From: Sipunculus nudus
Lineage: Eukaryota > Annelida > Sipuncula > Golfingiida > Sipunculidae
Length of the DNA stretch: 64,000 nt
Direction of reading: 5' to 3'
Assembly: GCA_026874595.1 (NCBI GenBank)
Contig: CM049319.1
Span: 14,223,601-14,287,600, forward strand
Below the pieces are notes generated by a model. It made no database searches. It was not told the DNA's origin and saw only the letters and a list, made by a program, of their open reading frames with translations. Position 1 is the first letter of the stretch. The number at the start of each line of letters is the position of its first letter. The translations under genes were made by a program, and so were the position numbers. Shown here in pieces: positions 31,535 to 43,592 of this stretch.

Positions 31535-34500
31535 TTCATGGATCTAATATTAATTTTAACTGATTATGGGTTGATTTCTATTGATGGGAATTGATGGGGA
31601 AACTACATTTAAACTATAAATTACTCTCCTACGTTCAGAATAAACTATATTTTAATCTATCCAATCCATTTTAGATAAATTAATCAGTTTATTCATTTAT
31701 CCTTTTTACTCGAATCTGGTAACCACGGGTATGTTTCATATATGTATATTCTTTCATTTTACACGATATGTTCATGATTTCAGTTTCTGTTGAATGATTA
31801 TGAATAAAACAGCATGTTTTTTTAATATATTTATTTAACCTATAAAACCAAATTACCATTAAGCCAATACAGATGTTTCCTTGAAAAACATATCAGAACA
31901 TATATACGAACAAGAATGCAAGTAATAATAACAATAGTGACATTGTGAAAACAAACATACACATTAAACTTAAAACAAATTACAACACAAAAAGTGCTTA
32001 TACAGATCCATAATATATATTTAAATATTGGACGGAATTTAATTCCAAAAGATTTTTGTCCCTTATGTGAATAAGTAACTAAAGAATTAAACATTATTTG
32101 AAGTAGTGTGGGTCTTGTTAAGTACTTTGACTTGATCATTTGATCTGTATACATATATTCTTGAATCAACAAAAACAAAAATATGAACTCGTAAAATATT
32201 TCTTTTTCGTAAAATATAATGGATTATCTTTGAAAAAGTTGATCATATTTGTTCCTGTGCTTTCCAGCTTTAGAAAATGGACATGTGTAGCAGTCGATGG
32301 GGTTTCAATTTTCATATAAAATTAATTCTCCTGCCGGACACAAAAGTAAATATGAATAAAAATGCGTTATCATTTAAATTGAATTTTAAATTAAAGAATT
32401 AAATAAAATATTTTAAAAATTTATAAAATATTCTTTTGCTAGGTCATGTATGTACCCCATGAGGTGAATAATCGGCATTCGAGGGTCCCACCCATATGGA
32501 AAGACGCTAACCGCACGAGGGTCAAAAGTAGTCCGTATGTATTTTGAGGCATCAACTAATGCATTTCAAGGATATCATGCAGGGCTTTTTGAACATTTGC
32601 CATTTAATACTTCCAAGCTAAGGTTAAATGGCGTATGAAGATTTAGCCCTAAAATTTATCAGATAATAAATAAGATTTAGTGAAAACATTTTAAACCGTG
32701 TTACAAATGTAATTACACACATTATTTTGGCTTTCACTTAACAGTATTTATTACTCTGATGTCCTCATTAGATATACATGTATTAGCATATTGTTTAACC
32801 TCAAACGGCTTATTATCAAAATCAGTGGAAATAATTGTGAGAATAAAACGTGTCATGATGAAGTGGTCACTTGTAGCAGACGACACGAAGTCGCGCCAAA
32901 CCGAAAACGGTCACATGACCACAAAGACTACAGACTGAAACAACACGATCAATAAGCCGGCCGACATCATTTTGAGTGACTAATGTTGTTTCAATCATAG
33001 GAGGCTGTAGCTAGTGAGACTAAAAAGCTGGAAGATTTGGTACTCTGCCCGACCAAATGTTAGCATGTACTCTTTAGCAAACCCCCTGCAAGCGGCAGAT
33101 AAGCCGCGCGTGAATGACTACGTAATGTTGTTTGGCACGACGTTGGGTGATTCACTGTGTCTGGTTTAGTATCTGCGGGAAGCACTGACGCCCTGTAACT
33201 CCTTATCCTAAACGTAGCTAAAAACAAGAATATACCGGGCAATGTTTAGCACGTGACACCACGCGTCATTAATCCATGTATGAGGCAGTTCAAACAGACT
33301 TAGTGACAAAGACTTAGACAAGCTCAATATAGAAAACGTCTGCTTACGAAACCATTTTGAGAATATACTTTTGGTGCAGACCTAGAACTGTTCTAAGAAT
33401 ACCGCAGCAGCATTTCTCATCTGTGATTTGCTAGTAGACAATTCAGCAAAATATTGCCGAGTCATCATTTTTGGAAACGAAACAAACGACCGAAGCTCGT
33501 TTAGAATAGTCGTCACATTAATATTGCCTAATGGTATCTATGAACAAGTACCTCCAGTTGTAATGTCAGCTCTGCCCTGACACCGATTTAAAAATAAAGC
33601 CGAAGCCAAGCTGATCTCTAACCTTTGATCTCTAACCTTTGTCATTAATACCCGTCCTACCTATAGCTGAACCACAAATTTAAAATAAGTGCACGTGAAA
33701 GTGTTGATCAAAGTTAAATATTTCTCAGTTCCCTACCTTACGGTTATCGGGACACGCTACTCGGCAATATACTCTACCTCTGCAACGGGATCTAATGGGT
33801 ACCTATTTTCTAGTACACCATATAATCTGCTATGCGTAAAAAACATTTCTATCACATTTTTGTAATAAGTGCATAACTATAATTTTTCTTATCTTCAATC
33901 ATAATTTATGGATGATATTTATATTTTGTAATTGAATTCAAGGAAAATATGACGGATTATCGACAGATCAACAGTTGTTTTTTTTATTATGTTAATAAAA
34001 GGATTTACATTTTGAAACATGTATACAATACGGTATATAATCTGTTAAATAGAGTACAGCTAGTCAGTAATGCCGTGCGGGTAATGCTTAATTTCAAGTG
34101 CCAAAATATCCTTAGTATATATGATCTGCAGACAATGTATGCGCGGACAGTGCTAATACTGACGAACGGAATGGGCTTAAGAGGGTTTTTGTTGAGAGGA
34201 TTATTGGGCCAACTATATAATCTACTGAATCTATATGCTACAAATGATTATTTATGAGAGCCTATGCTATCATCTTGGTATCGACCACCCAGTGAATCAT
34301 TTGGTTAATTTAATGAAACCAAGAGTCAGCTACAGCGTTAGCTCCAACGTCCTTAAAAAGAACTTCCATAGGTCCATTATTATGCTTCATTTATCCATGT
34401 AATAAATCTGTCCATTCTGACATATATAGGTGATGACTTTAGCCAGTATTGCCTTTATACAGGATTTATATATCTATATTTTTAAAAATATGCTTCTCAA

Positions 34501-34790
34501 ACGAGTCATTCAAATACCTATTTTATATTTTACTACCTGTATGAAACACCGAACTACAACTTATCTGCATATAAAATTGTCTGACATTGTACCAAGGGTT
34601 CACATAAAATTAAATAAGTACATTTAATCAATGGTGAAACATTTAAACGCCCAATTAAAACATTGTTTCTGAATGTTGCTTGGTATAGGTTCACAACTGA
34701 ATTAAGATACCTAGTTATAATTCGGATCCACCTCCAGCCAAGACACTGTCAATCCGAACTAATCCGAAATTCGTAAAAATAAGGTTAGCA
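30861..34790. other. AT-rich intergenic DNA
   Basis: Includes a (TA)n array at 31478-31531. The 112-codon minus-strand frame at 31840-32178 is Ile/Phe/Tyr-rich and unassigned. 32870-33260 is GC-richer without a recognisable exon. No gene supported. Confidence 0.45.
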
Positions 34791-34791
34791 G

Positions 34792-35120
34792 CAGGGGCGT
34801 CAATACAGGGGGGGGGGGATGGGGATATATTACCCCCCCCCCCTCCCCCCCAAATAAAAACACACACACTTTTTAGCAATATAATCATCCTCCCTAGCTG
34901 GTATTCAAAGAATAATATTGATATCGTCGAAATGAAATATATTAATAATAAGAATTTTAGACTTTCTTTCTTTCTGAGTTTATCATGAAATATTGTATAT
35001 CTAAACCAGGTTTAAAATAACATATATACTGGAAACATAATACCTTAATTTTTAAAAACCTTGTTTTACACTTAATTATAATATACATGTATTTGAAACT
35101 GTCACACAGACAATAATTTG

Positions 35121-35169
<49 letters not shown>

Positions 35170-35267
35170 GTGATTGCCCTCCCACACCTGCAAGTCTTCC
35201 GCCCCCCCCCCCCCCCCACAAACACACACGCACGCACTCAAACCTTGAAGATAAATTCACGCCACTG
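34792..35267. mobile_element. CAGGGGCG-ended element, copy 1
   Basis: Starts CAGGGGCGTCA (34792-34802) and ends TTCACGCCACTG (35256-35267), near-inverted ends. It carries poly-G and poly-C runs at 34808-34850 and 35202-35217 and a (TA)n array at 35122-35166. Its middle (AAACCAGGTTTA, then AATACCTT, AATTATAATATA and TTTGAAA-TGTC, then CTGCAAGTC before the C run) matches 62940-63124 in order. No clear target-site duplication. Confidence 0.5.
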
Positions 35268-35399
35268 ATCTCAAAAGTTGTAACCATCAGAGAAGCCTAA
35301 AGTCGTTTATTGGCACTTTTAATGTTAGCGTTTTTCTGGTAGTGATCAAGCCTAATTGTAAGGTCAAGTCCCTGCAGGCAAAATAAGGTAACAACACAA

Positions 35400-35600
35400 A
35401 GAGTGGGCGCCAATAATGAGGGTCCTGACAACGACGTGTGCTTGAATATTAATTAGCTAAACCGACGGGGAGCGGCCGGTGTGCATTAAAAGGGGTGTGT
35501 AAATGTTTAAGACGCTGGCTCAGCTGATTGTCTTGCATTAACTGCAATTTTAGTGGATCCGGAAATGAATATTAGCGGGATTATTTAATTAAAACAATAT
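35400..35600. other. GC-richer ORF-poor island, conserved-noncoding candidate
   Basis: High-complexity sequence with ATTAATTAGCTAA and TTATTTAATTAAAA homeodomain-like sites and a GC-rich centre, between repeat elements. No exon recognised. Confidence 0.25.
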
Positions 35601-35867
35601 AGATGTTGCTTTGTTAAATGTTTAAATATGGCTGCCTAAGCACAGTGTTGTATTCAATTACGAAGTGAAGATCGACAAAACTACCAAGATATTAACTCAA
35701 TAGGTAATCAAAGTCACGTTAAGACATTATGAATGAAATGTATTATACCTGAAACAGATTATACTTCAATTACACCTAGCATAGATAACCAGTTTGCTTT
35801 ACATAAAATATTTACATGTTCTTGCAAAATTGCCATATTGATGCAGATTCTTTGAAGTCATTTTAAG

Positions 35868-36005
35868 CCAGCCGACGCTTATCAGAGCCAAGTCGAGCCA
35901 AGAAAGTCGGCTGGCTACTATACTTAGTATACAGCCAGCCATGTTTTGTCCTGCCCAGCCATAGTTGTATGGCTGACACGGGTATATGGGCTCTAATCAG
36001 ATATG
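35868..36005. repeat. Imperfect foldback with CCAGCC/GGCTGG repeats
   Basis: GCCAGCCGAC, TCGGCTGGC and CAGCCAGCC repeat in both orientations around a palindrome near 35920-35932 (TATACTTAGTATA). Outer arms TATCAGAGCC and GGGCTCTAATCAGA are inverted. Probably a small degenerate MITE. Confidence 0.4.
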
Positions 36006-37964
36006 AACGCTGTTGCCGTCAAATGTTTAACTTCGAAGGTATTTAAAGATATATTCTTAATAATTTCTAAGTAATAATTCAATTTATAATTGATTTCCTT
36101 GTTGCGTCCTAGTTTAATTAGCCTCTGGTCAACGGTCACGTGACTTCACTTACTCATAGTTGATTGATAAATAATGCTGGCTACCAAATGCATTTCGTTC
36201 ATAGGAATATATATAACACCAATATATGAAACATGCAAACTGTGGGTAATTCAATAATTCCCAGGTCCAAGGAAATATAGCATAATTTCAATTCCTACAT
36301 TACCATAACTGGTCACTTCTTTGATTATAAAGTGGTCTATCAGATTTTTGGTATTACTGACAGCTCATGTAAAGACCGAGTATGGAGCGTAATGCCTCAT
36401 GCACCTTGTATCCTAGCCATGAAAACATGACATTCAGGCCTTTTTTAATATAACTGATAGGGACCTGGAAGTCATGTTACAAGTCATAAAAGAAATTCTG
36501 TTCCAAGTGTCAAGTCAATATATTTGCTGTAAGGTAGTATTTGACATCAGAGGCTTATATGGTCGTGCTTTAATTGCTAATTGATGAAGAAAAAATATTG
36601 TTACCCAAAATTTGCGATGGTTAGCCTGGCGGCCAGAACAGAAGTTTGATCATTTTTGGCTACCGCAGTTTCCGCTGTCTAGCCGTAATGACCGACGGAG
36701 AGCCAAACTTTCCCAGTAAAACCAGCCTCGTTATTAATTACTGCGGCATGAATATAAGTAAGTCAACCGTGAGTGAAATATTTTTTAGTTTTTATTTCCA
36801 AACAGAAAAAAAAGTTACTTTTGTCTTACCTCGAGAAAATGACAGTTCGACAAGGAAGGAGAATAAAAAAGTACTGTAAGAAGTCACCTACACATCTGCT
36901 TTTACTAGAATTGATCCGAAACCTATAGCTTGTACTGCCACCTCAACGTCTTAAGTTAATTAAACATCGACGTTTGGGTGTCAGGCTGACGCCATTTGTA
37001 CCCGGACAAACGATTGACAGAATGTATTGTCGCATTCTTAAGAACACACACGAAACCATTCAATATTTATGTATAGTAACCGCTCTCGAAGTAGAATAAT
37101 TTAGAACCCGCCTGATGTTGGGCAGGATTCAACAAATTTTAAATTCGTAAGTATTGTCATTTCCCGTTGAAAACTATTCCAAAACTTCATGCATATGACA
37201 TATGAAAACGCAGATAGAGAAACTAGATATATAATGGACTGGGGGTGAGGGGTGGAGTTGGGGAGTTGTCATACATGCTTTTTATGTAAAATGAACAAGA
37301 CATTATCAGAAATATATATTAAAGTCCACAGCAAACAAACAAAAATGAATTGTCCCGTGCACTCCAGGATCAAAACTTTGGCCAGGCGGGATAAAATGCT
37401 TGTAATATTCTAGCCTCTAAAGGAAAGATACCTATGTATGACAGTTCTGGAAATAGACTAAATAAAGTTCTTTCTATTTTATGTACAATATGCATAGAAA
37501 GCTTGAATTTTAATAAATAAGAAAGACTTATTTTATTGAAATAATTTACATGCATATAAATAAGACTAATCTCGGAGTTTGAGACATTTAGTAAATTATT
37601 AATCTATATCAAAACATAGGAAAACAAAACAGTTTCTTGAAATGGCAAACCAAGGCAGGTCACGTAATACATAGGAAACAATAATTCGATGAAATTAAAT
37701 TATTTTATGTAATAACGTCACTAAAACTTTTGTTCGAAATTAGCATCTCGTACTAGATGGAACAGTAATTTTCGTCTGGAGGTCTATTTAAGCAGATATT
37801 TATTCATAACTTGTATACTTGAAGATTCACTAGAGGGTAAATGCTGAAGGAATGAGACATTTGAACATATGGAAAGTGTCATTAACATTTTGAAGTACAG
37901 TTGAACGTCAATTGAATGCTAGCAATATAATTATGAAAAAGAACTTCGCATATTCCACAAATAT

Positions 37965-37967
<3 letters not shown>
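36006..37967. other. AT-rich intergenic DNA
   Basis: A complex, less AT-rich patch at 36940-37080 lacks a reading frame. The remainder shows nothing recognisable. Confidence 0.45.

Positions 37968-38029
<62 letters not shown>
37968..38029. repeat. (CT)n microsatellite
   Basis: About 31 CT units, uninterrupted. Confidence 0.95.
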
Positions 38030-38031
<2 letters not shown>

Positions 38032-39809
38032 AACGAATTTAAAGATTTTTTAACATTTCCATTTAAAAATTTTAACATATTTAACATTCTTTTAACTACT
38101 TTGTAACATTTCCATTTTAAAATTTTAATATTTCCTAATATTTTTTATAGCCTTATCGATGACACATTTATCAAACATCTACTTTTGAGATGTTTATATT
38201 TGGTCTTCTATTTTATTCGATGAACGATTAATTTTTTATGAATAATCAAGAATCTCAAACAAAAACCTTGTAATTCAGCATAATTTATAAACATAGGACA
38301 TGCACAGAATACATGTGTGTGTTTATATATATTTTTTACCATTATCAAGTCATTATATTTATATTAAAGTGCTGCGTTATAATTTTGTGTGTTTCTATGA
38401 TAAATGGAAGCATATGAGTGTTAAAAAATTTGGATAAAAGCATGAGGAGATTCTTAAAAAGTCTATAGTAAAACGGTTAATTCAAACAAAACTTTCTGTG
38501 AAAGTTACTTACACACTTTTTAAGTTACACCTCAAAGAAAAAAAAATCCGTTTTTATCAGCTACTTTCCATACTGAGAATCTGAGTTCAGAAGCAATTAC
38601 CCATAAAGCCGATTGACGCCGTGCGTGCTTGGAATAAATATGGCCTGTGGTCCATCACTAACTACGCCTGGCGGCTGAAGAGGAAACTAATATATAGATC
38701 AGTGCCACAGGCTCAGCATATGATCTATGTATATGTGACATTAGCAAACGTGCTCTGAATGACAATTTAAAGCTATATATAAATTGCCAATTGTTACGCA
38801 CCGAATAGTCGTTATAGGCTTCAGTTAACTCTAGTCCTGTTTTGGCTTCTGTTACTATTTTTCTACAACTTAAAATATCATTTTAATAATTTAATTATCA
38901 TTAATTTTTCCAGAAAACGAGTTTTCTGATCTCAGTGGCGACATCTGCTGATTACAACAAAAAAATATAGTGGTTTCTGACGGAGTCCGATTCTTGATGT
39001 TTCCGAATGATTCTTTAATGAGTGTATACGTAAAGTGTGAATTCTGCTTGTGTGGGCGGCCGTACGTGTGTGTACGTGTTTCGGAAAGGGAACATCTGTC
39101 ATCATCTAAAAATATCATTTTCTACAAAAATCTACTCTTCTGATTTTTAATTTTATATAGTCCGTCCCAGTACCCGTGTCCGCATGTTTTTCTGGGAATA
39201 TTTTTCATACAAGTGAAGTAAAATAAAAATTTCTGGTCTAAAGACAACAGGAGCTATTCCTCCGAAAGCCTGCGTAAAAGACAATGCCTTACCTTGCATT
39301 GAATGAGACAATCCAAAACATGACAAATCAATTTACAGCGTTTACGACACATATTACCGGAAAACTGATAATGAACCAGCCAGGCAAGCTGATGACGTCA
39401 GTTAATGGAAGGTCATGCACGAAAGTCCATTGTGATGTCTTTATGACGTCACTATTGCCTTTGAACAACACACAGAACCATAGACATGGACAGTGTACCA
39501 TGGAGGAATGTACTGTCCAGCTGTGCCGGGAAGACGCCATCCACGGTCCATCAGCTACATAACGCAAACGAGTCGCAAAGTAAATTATACTTTTTACATC
39601 ATAGATTACTACATTACACAGAATTGGCAGAATATCTGCATATCAAATTTAGGCCGAAAGGCATTTGTAAAGAATATCTTAAAACAATAGTCACGAAAAA
39701 GGACAAGGGTTTTAGGGACCTTGCTATAGAATTTTTTAATTGTCATGCTAAATGAACATATACGGAGCAAAATAAGCACAACCAACTTATTCAACTAGTT
39801 TTTATCGGC
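38030..39809. other. AT-rich intergenic DNA
   Basis: A GC-richer stretch at 39270-39570 has short open frames on both strands (92 and 79 codons) and two CRE palindromes, but no recognisable protein. No gene called. Confidence 0.4.
39393..39451. promoter_or_regulatory. Two palindromic CRE sites 51 bp apart
   Basis: TGACGTCA at 39393-39400 and again at 39444-39451, within a GC-richer 300-base patch. A pair of perfect CREB/ATF sites this close is unlikely by chance in AT-rich DNA, which makes an enhancer or promoter possible. Confidence 0.35.
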
Positions 39810-40055
39810 CTGCATGATACTATAGTTTGCTTCGTATTCGCGGGGTTACAATATTCTAATTCTCACATTTTCATTTTTCGCGACGGGTCTCACAATACTT
39901 TTGTGAATAACCCACTTATGTTATGAAATAAAATATAAGTTTATATGTGTGCAAAATCGTAACAATGGACGGGGAGCCAAGTATTGAATATTGATATTTG
40001 TTCAATATTGGTAGACAAGTTGAAAGATCTGATAACATTCATAATATCTTTGATT
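39810..40055. repeat. Dispersed repeat, copy 2 (partner at 6095-6350)
   Basis: Shares TATTCGCGGGGTTA and the downstream AAGTTGAAAGATCTGA motif with 6095-6350 in the same orientation and spacing. Confidence 0.4.
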
Positions 40056-40071
40056 TACATGTAACATGTAA

Positions 40072-40077
<6 letters not shown>

Positions 40078-40145
<68 letters not shown>
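40078..40145. repeat. (TA)n microsatellite
   Basis: About 68 bases of TA ending 16 bases before the hammerhead-associated palindrome. Confidence 0.95.
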
Positions 40146-40147
<2 letters not shown>

Positions 40148-40160
40148 GTCAGATGACTAT

Positions 40161-40255
40161 AAGTAAAACAAGACTGTAAATTCACAACAGTCAGATGTTG
40201 ATCGGGTCGCATTCCGTGAAACAGACTGTTGTGAATTTACAGTGTTGTTTTTCTT
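40161..40255 (+). repeat. Hammerhead-associated palindrome, copy 3
   Basis: Arms 40174-40192 and 40224-40242 are perfect 19-base reverse complements, extending with two mismatches to about 40161 and 40255. The inner 31 bases (TGATCGGGTCGCATTCCGTGAA) keep the stem II loop TCGCAT and GAAAC of the motif at 29921-29990, but CTGATG is replaced by an inverted copy of the 3' half. It follows (TA)n on the left. Confidence 0.75.
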
Positions 40256-40544
40256 CTTCTGGTAATGTGATCCATGGGAGGAAGGCTTAATCTTAAACAA
40301 ATTCAGATACTGTTCTACAGGTTCGTCGGTCCCATTTTTCGTTGAACATTTTTAATGAATATAAGGTCCTTGGTTTTTTTGGCTCAAATTAAATAAAAAA
40401 TTAAAAAAAAACATAGAATATAGAATAGTTATTGTGTTGTTCATATACACCATTTTAAGAATTAAAGCAAAATATTGCATTTTCTACAGAAATGTTGACA
40501 ATTTTCGAGGTTTTGTGTCTCGACCGAAAAAATGTAAAAGATCG

Positions 40545-40566
40545 CCCCCCCCCCCCCCCCCCCCCC
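40545..40566. repeat. 22-base poly-C tract
   Basis: Uninterrupted C22, the longest homopolymer in the window. Confidence 0.95.
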
Positions 40567-40724
40567 ACCACCACCATATTGTCTGTTGCGAGAGAAAGTA
40601 ACACCAGTGACTCCCTATCCCCGTAACGCTTCTACCCTATAAACTGTCAGATACAATGAAAGAGTACAAGAATTTATCTAAAAATTGAAAAAAACGTGAT
40701 GTCACAATAATGATAATAAAATGA

Positions 40725-40805
40725 ATGTGTATCATTAAAGTCAAACGAATTGTGACTTATATCGAGCGTCATCTGGTGTTTCTTCTATAAACTAAAATAA
40801 CAACT
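40725..40805. repeat. Dispersed repeat next to the TTAA element (partner 42510-42590)
   Basis: GTGTATCATT, then GCGTCATCTGGTGTT and AAAATAACA occur in the same order and orientation at 42510-42590. The two copies bracket the TTAA-flanked element and may be an older duplicated repeat. Confidence 0.5.
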
Positions 40806-40830
40806 CAAGTGAATTTCCCTAATAAGTTAA

Positions 40831-41025
40831 GGCCCAGTCACACATGCCTACGATTGTCTACGATCACCTACGACTACATGGTCACGACTAGTCGTTGCTG
40901 ATTACCTGTATACAAAAGAAATATTATTATATAACATCTTACATTCTCCAGTTTGCTCAAAGAAGATCGAAATTTGTAAAAAAAATCATCATAGATACAT
41001 CGAAATGTAAACTGTAAAAAAAAGG

Positions 41026-41091
<66 letters not shown>

Positions 41092-41810
41092 TTGGTGTGC
41101 TTGATTTACAGATTATATTGTGAATATCCCGGGACACAATATACATAAAACAACTGGGTGTTTAGAAGTAGCTAGTTTCTAGCTATTTCAAGTGTAGAAT
41201 TCTCTAAAATATGAAAAAATATAATGGAACTATAATTAAAGTGTTCTTTTCCCAAAATTTCCAATATTTTGAGGGAATTTACCTCTCCTATACACTCAGC
41301 CATGCATGAAATCTCAGTTCACCATGTTTGGATTTTATGCCATAGATCAAACAAATTCAAGTTTACCTGGTCCTTTGTATGTATCTGTCTATGTGCCAGT
41401 CATAACTCGTCATAACACTAATCGGGATCGATCGTGACCATTCTTAACCACTCGGTAACTGGTCATAGCCTGTCTCACGACCAAGTCGGTATCAGTCTGC
41501 GACTGCTCGGCTGCTCCGGTTGCTACCGATCACATAAGACTACCTCCGACCACTCGTAAACCGGTCGTACGACAGCAAAAGTGTACCACCGATTCTCCGA
41601 GACCACTGCCGATTAGTCGCAGGATTGTGAACCGTTCACAATCCAATTACGACTGGTTAGGAGTACTTACGACCACTTCAGACAACCTACGACTTCTCGT
41701 GACCAGTTAGGACATGTCGTAACGACCTTTCCACGACTACTTACGATTTTTCAGTCGTAGGTGATCGTAACCTGTCGTAAACCGGTCGTAGGTGCATGTG
41801 TGACTTGGGC
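40831..41810. mobile_element. 980-bp TTAA-flanked inverted-repeat transposon (non-autonomous)
   Basis: TTAA at 40827-40830 and 41811-41814 flank the unit exactly. Termini GGCCCAGTCACACATG (40831-40846) and CATGTGTGACTTGGGC (41795-41810) are inverted repeats with few mismatches, and homology continues inward (GATCACCTACGACT on both arms). The arms, especially 41400-41795, are built from degenerate TACGAC/CGACTA hexamers in both orientations. The centre is AT-rich with an (ATT)n array at 41027-41092. TTAA duplication is known for piggyBac and Kolobok superfamilies; which applies cannot be told without a transposase. No coding capacity. Confidence 0.82.
41027..41092. repeat. (ATT)n microsatellite inside the TTAA element
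   Basis: About 21 ATT units with one interruption. Confidence 0.9.
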
Positions 41811-42774
41811 TTAAGCGATTCTCTGTTTGAAGATACGTGACTTACAAATTTACTTTGAATACACATTGGATGTTGAAATTGTACAATGGATGAAGGAGCT
41901 TTCTTTAATAAAATGCGTTATTTCCTAAATTGGTGATCGCGTATACAGGGTCTCACCTTCCAAATGTTAGCCATTCACTATGCTTTGCCTTTGTGAAATC
42001 AGTTCGGCTATGTAAAAAAGGCCTTTTGTTTTGACTTTAGACAGTCTATCATATAGAAAGAAGGGAATATACGAATTAAATTAAAATTTATAAAAAAGAA
42101 CATTAAAAAATATTTTAAGGGCAATAGCAGGACTTGCTTCGAAATCATCATAAATCTTCATAGCTGTTAATTTACTGGATTTTTATTCGAAAAGGTGATT
42201 TACCAGACTTCATTCGGGTTGATCAAGACATGTGTAACGTGATATTATACTTTTACGTGCTACAATTGCTTCGTTGCTGATTTTAAGAATGGCCAATATT
42301 TGACGGTTGTAGAGGGAATTTAAATTCTCCTTGTCATTTGATGACCCGGGGATTCATATGAAGATTAAAAAGATTGAAATAAAAACAAAGATTTATGGTT
42401 CTATCATATTTTATTGCAATTCTAAGGGAATCAGGAAATGGTCAATGTCAGCAAAAAAAATCTTAAGTCTCAAAAGGTTAATTTTACAATATTAGTAACA
42501 AAAAAAACGTGTATCATTTTAGTCGAACGAACTGACTGATATTGAGCGTCATCTGGTGTTCAATTTATCAACCAAAATAACATGACATTTGTTTGCAAGA
42601 AATAGTGGGCAAATGGATTGTTTCAGGCATGTACATGTACATGATTTTGTTAGCAATAAAAATATTTAGTTAAAGAGTCTTAGTAATTTTACACTACTAA
42701 TTATTTTTTTTTGTATTTATTTAATTTACTGAGATTAATTGATGTTCAATCATTTAATTTCATCACTTCTCATG

Positions 42775-43040
42775 GAAGTAAAAAAAAAAGGCGCACAGGA
42801 AGAAGAAAGGATACGAAGACAGACAGAAGGTAGAAAGAGGAAGAGGACAGAAGAATAAGAAAGAAGCAGATAAAGAATAAAGGAAGATACAGAAGTGAGA
42901 GCAAAAAAAAAAAGAAAGAAGAAAGAAAGAAAGACAGGAAAAAAGTTGACAGTTGAAGAAGAAAGTGGAAAAAGAAGAGAGAAAGAAGACAATAAAGAAA
43001 TAGGAAGAAAGAAAAAAGAGGGAGAAGAAGAAAGAGGACT
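42775..43040. repeat. 265-base polypurine tract
   Basis: Almost entirely A and G on the plus strand with irregular GAAA/GAAG units. Long open frames on both strands here (102 codons minus, 74 codons plus) follow from composition alone. Such tracts can form triplex DNA. Confidence 0.8.
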
Positions 43041-43592
43041 AAATATAATGGCCGTCAAATTGAATCAAGCCCAAGTGCATTTCGATAACCATTATAATTA
43101 TAATTGTTTAAATAAATAATAAACTTATTTAATTAAAACTCGCATTACCAATGGAACGTATGTCCCATAAAGCTCATGAAGACTTGGAAGTTAACAAAGA
43201 ATTGTTTCACACATGACGCCTAGATGGCGCTTTCCATCAGTGATGTGGTAAAAGATTAAGTGCCGATTTTATTGCATCACCTGCACGGGGCTTTCTTATG
43301 TCCTCCTTGTTTCTTTTAACCCCGATAATATTAAAAATAGTAATATTGATATTGTAATATGAAATATGTAAGTGTTGATTACTTTGTTAACCGCTAGCAT
43401 TTATATGAGCATCATTACAATAAGACCCAGGAGATGTCGTTCATTAGAAAGCCATCGAGGTTTGAGAGAGCAGATATCACAAGAAATAAAAAATATATAT
43501 ACTGATTTGAAACCAAACGACCAACAGTCTATTTTTTGGTATTGGCCTTTAATGTTAAATGCTGACTTAACTAATTCTTAAGCTAAGTATTT

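Noticed and set aside
42750-43119. Overlapping open frames on both strands (102 and 74 codons).
   Set aside because: Both come from a polypurine/polypyrimidine tract without stop codons.
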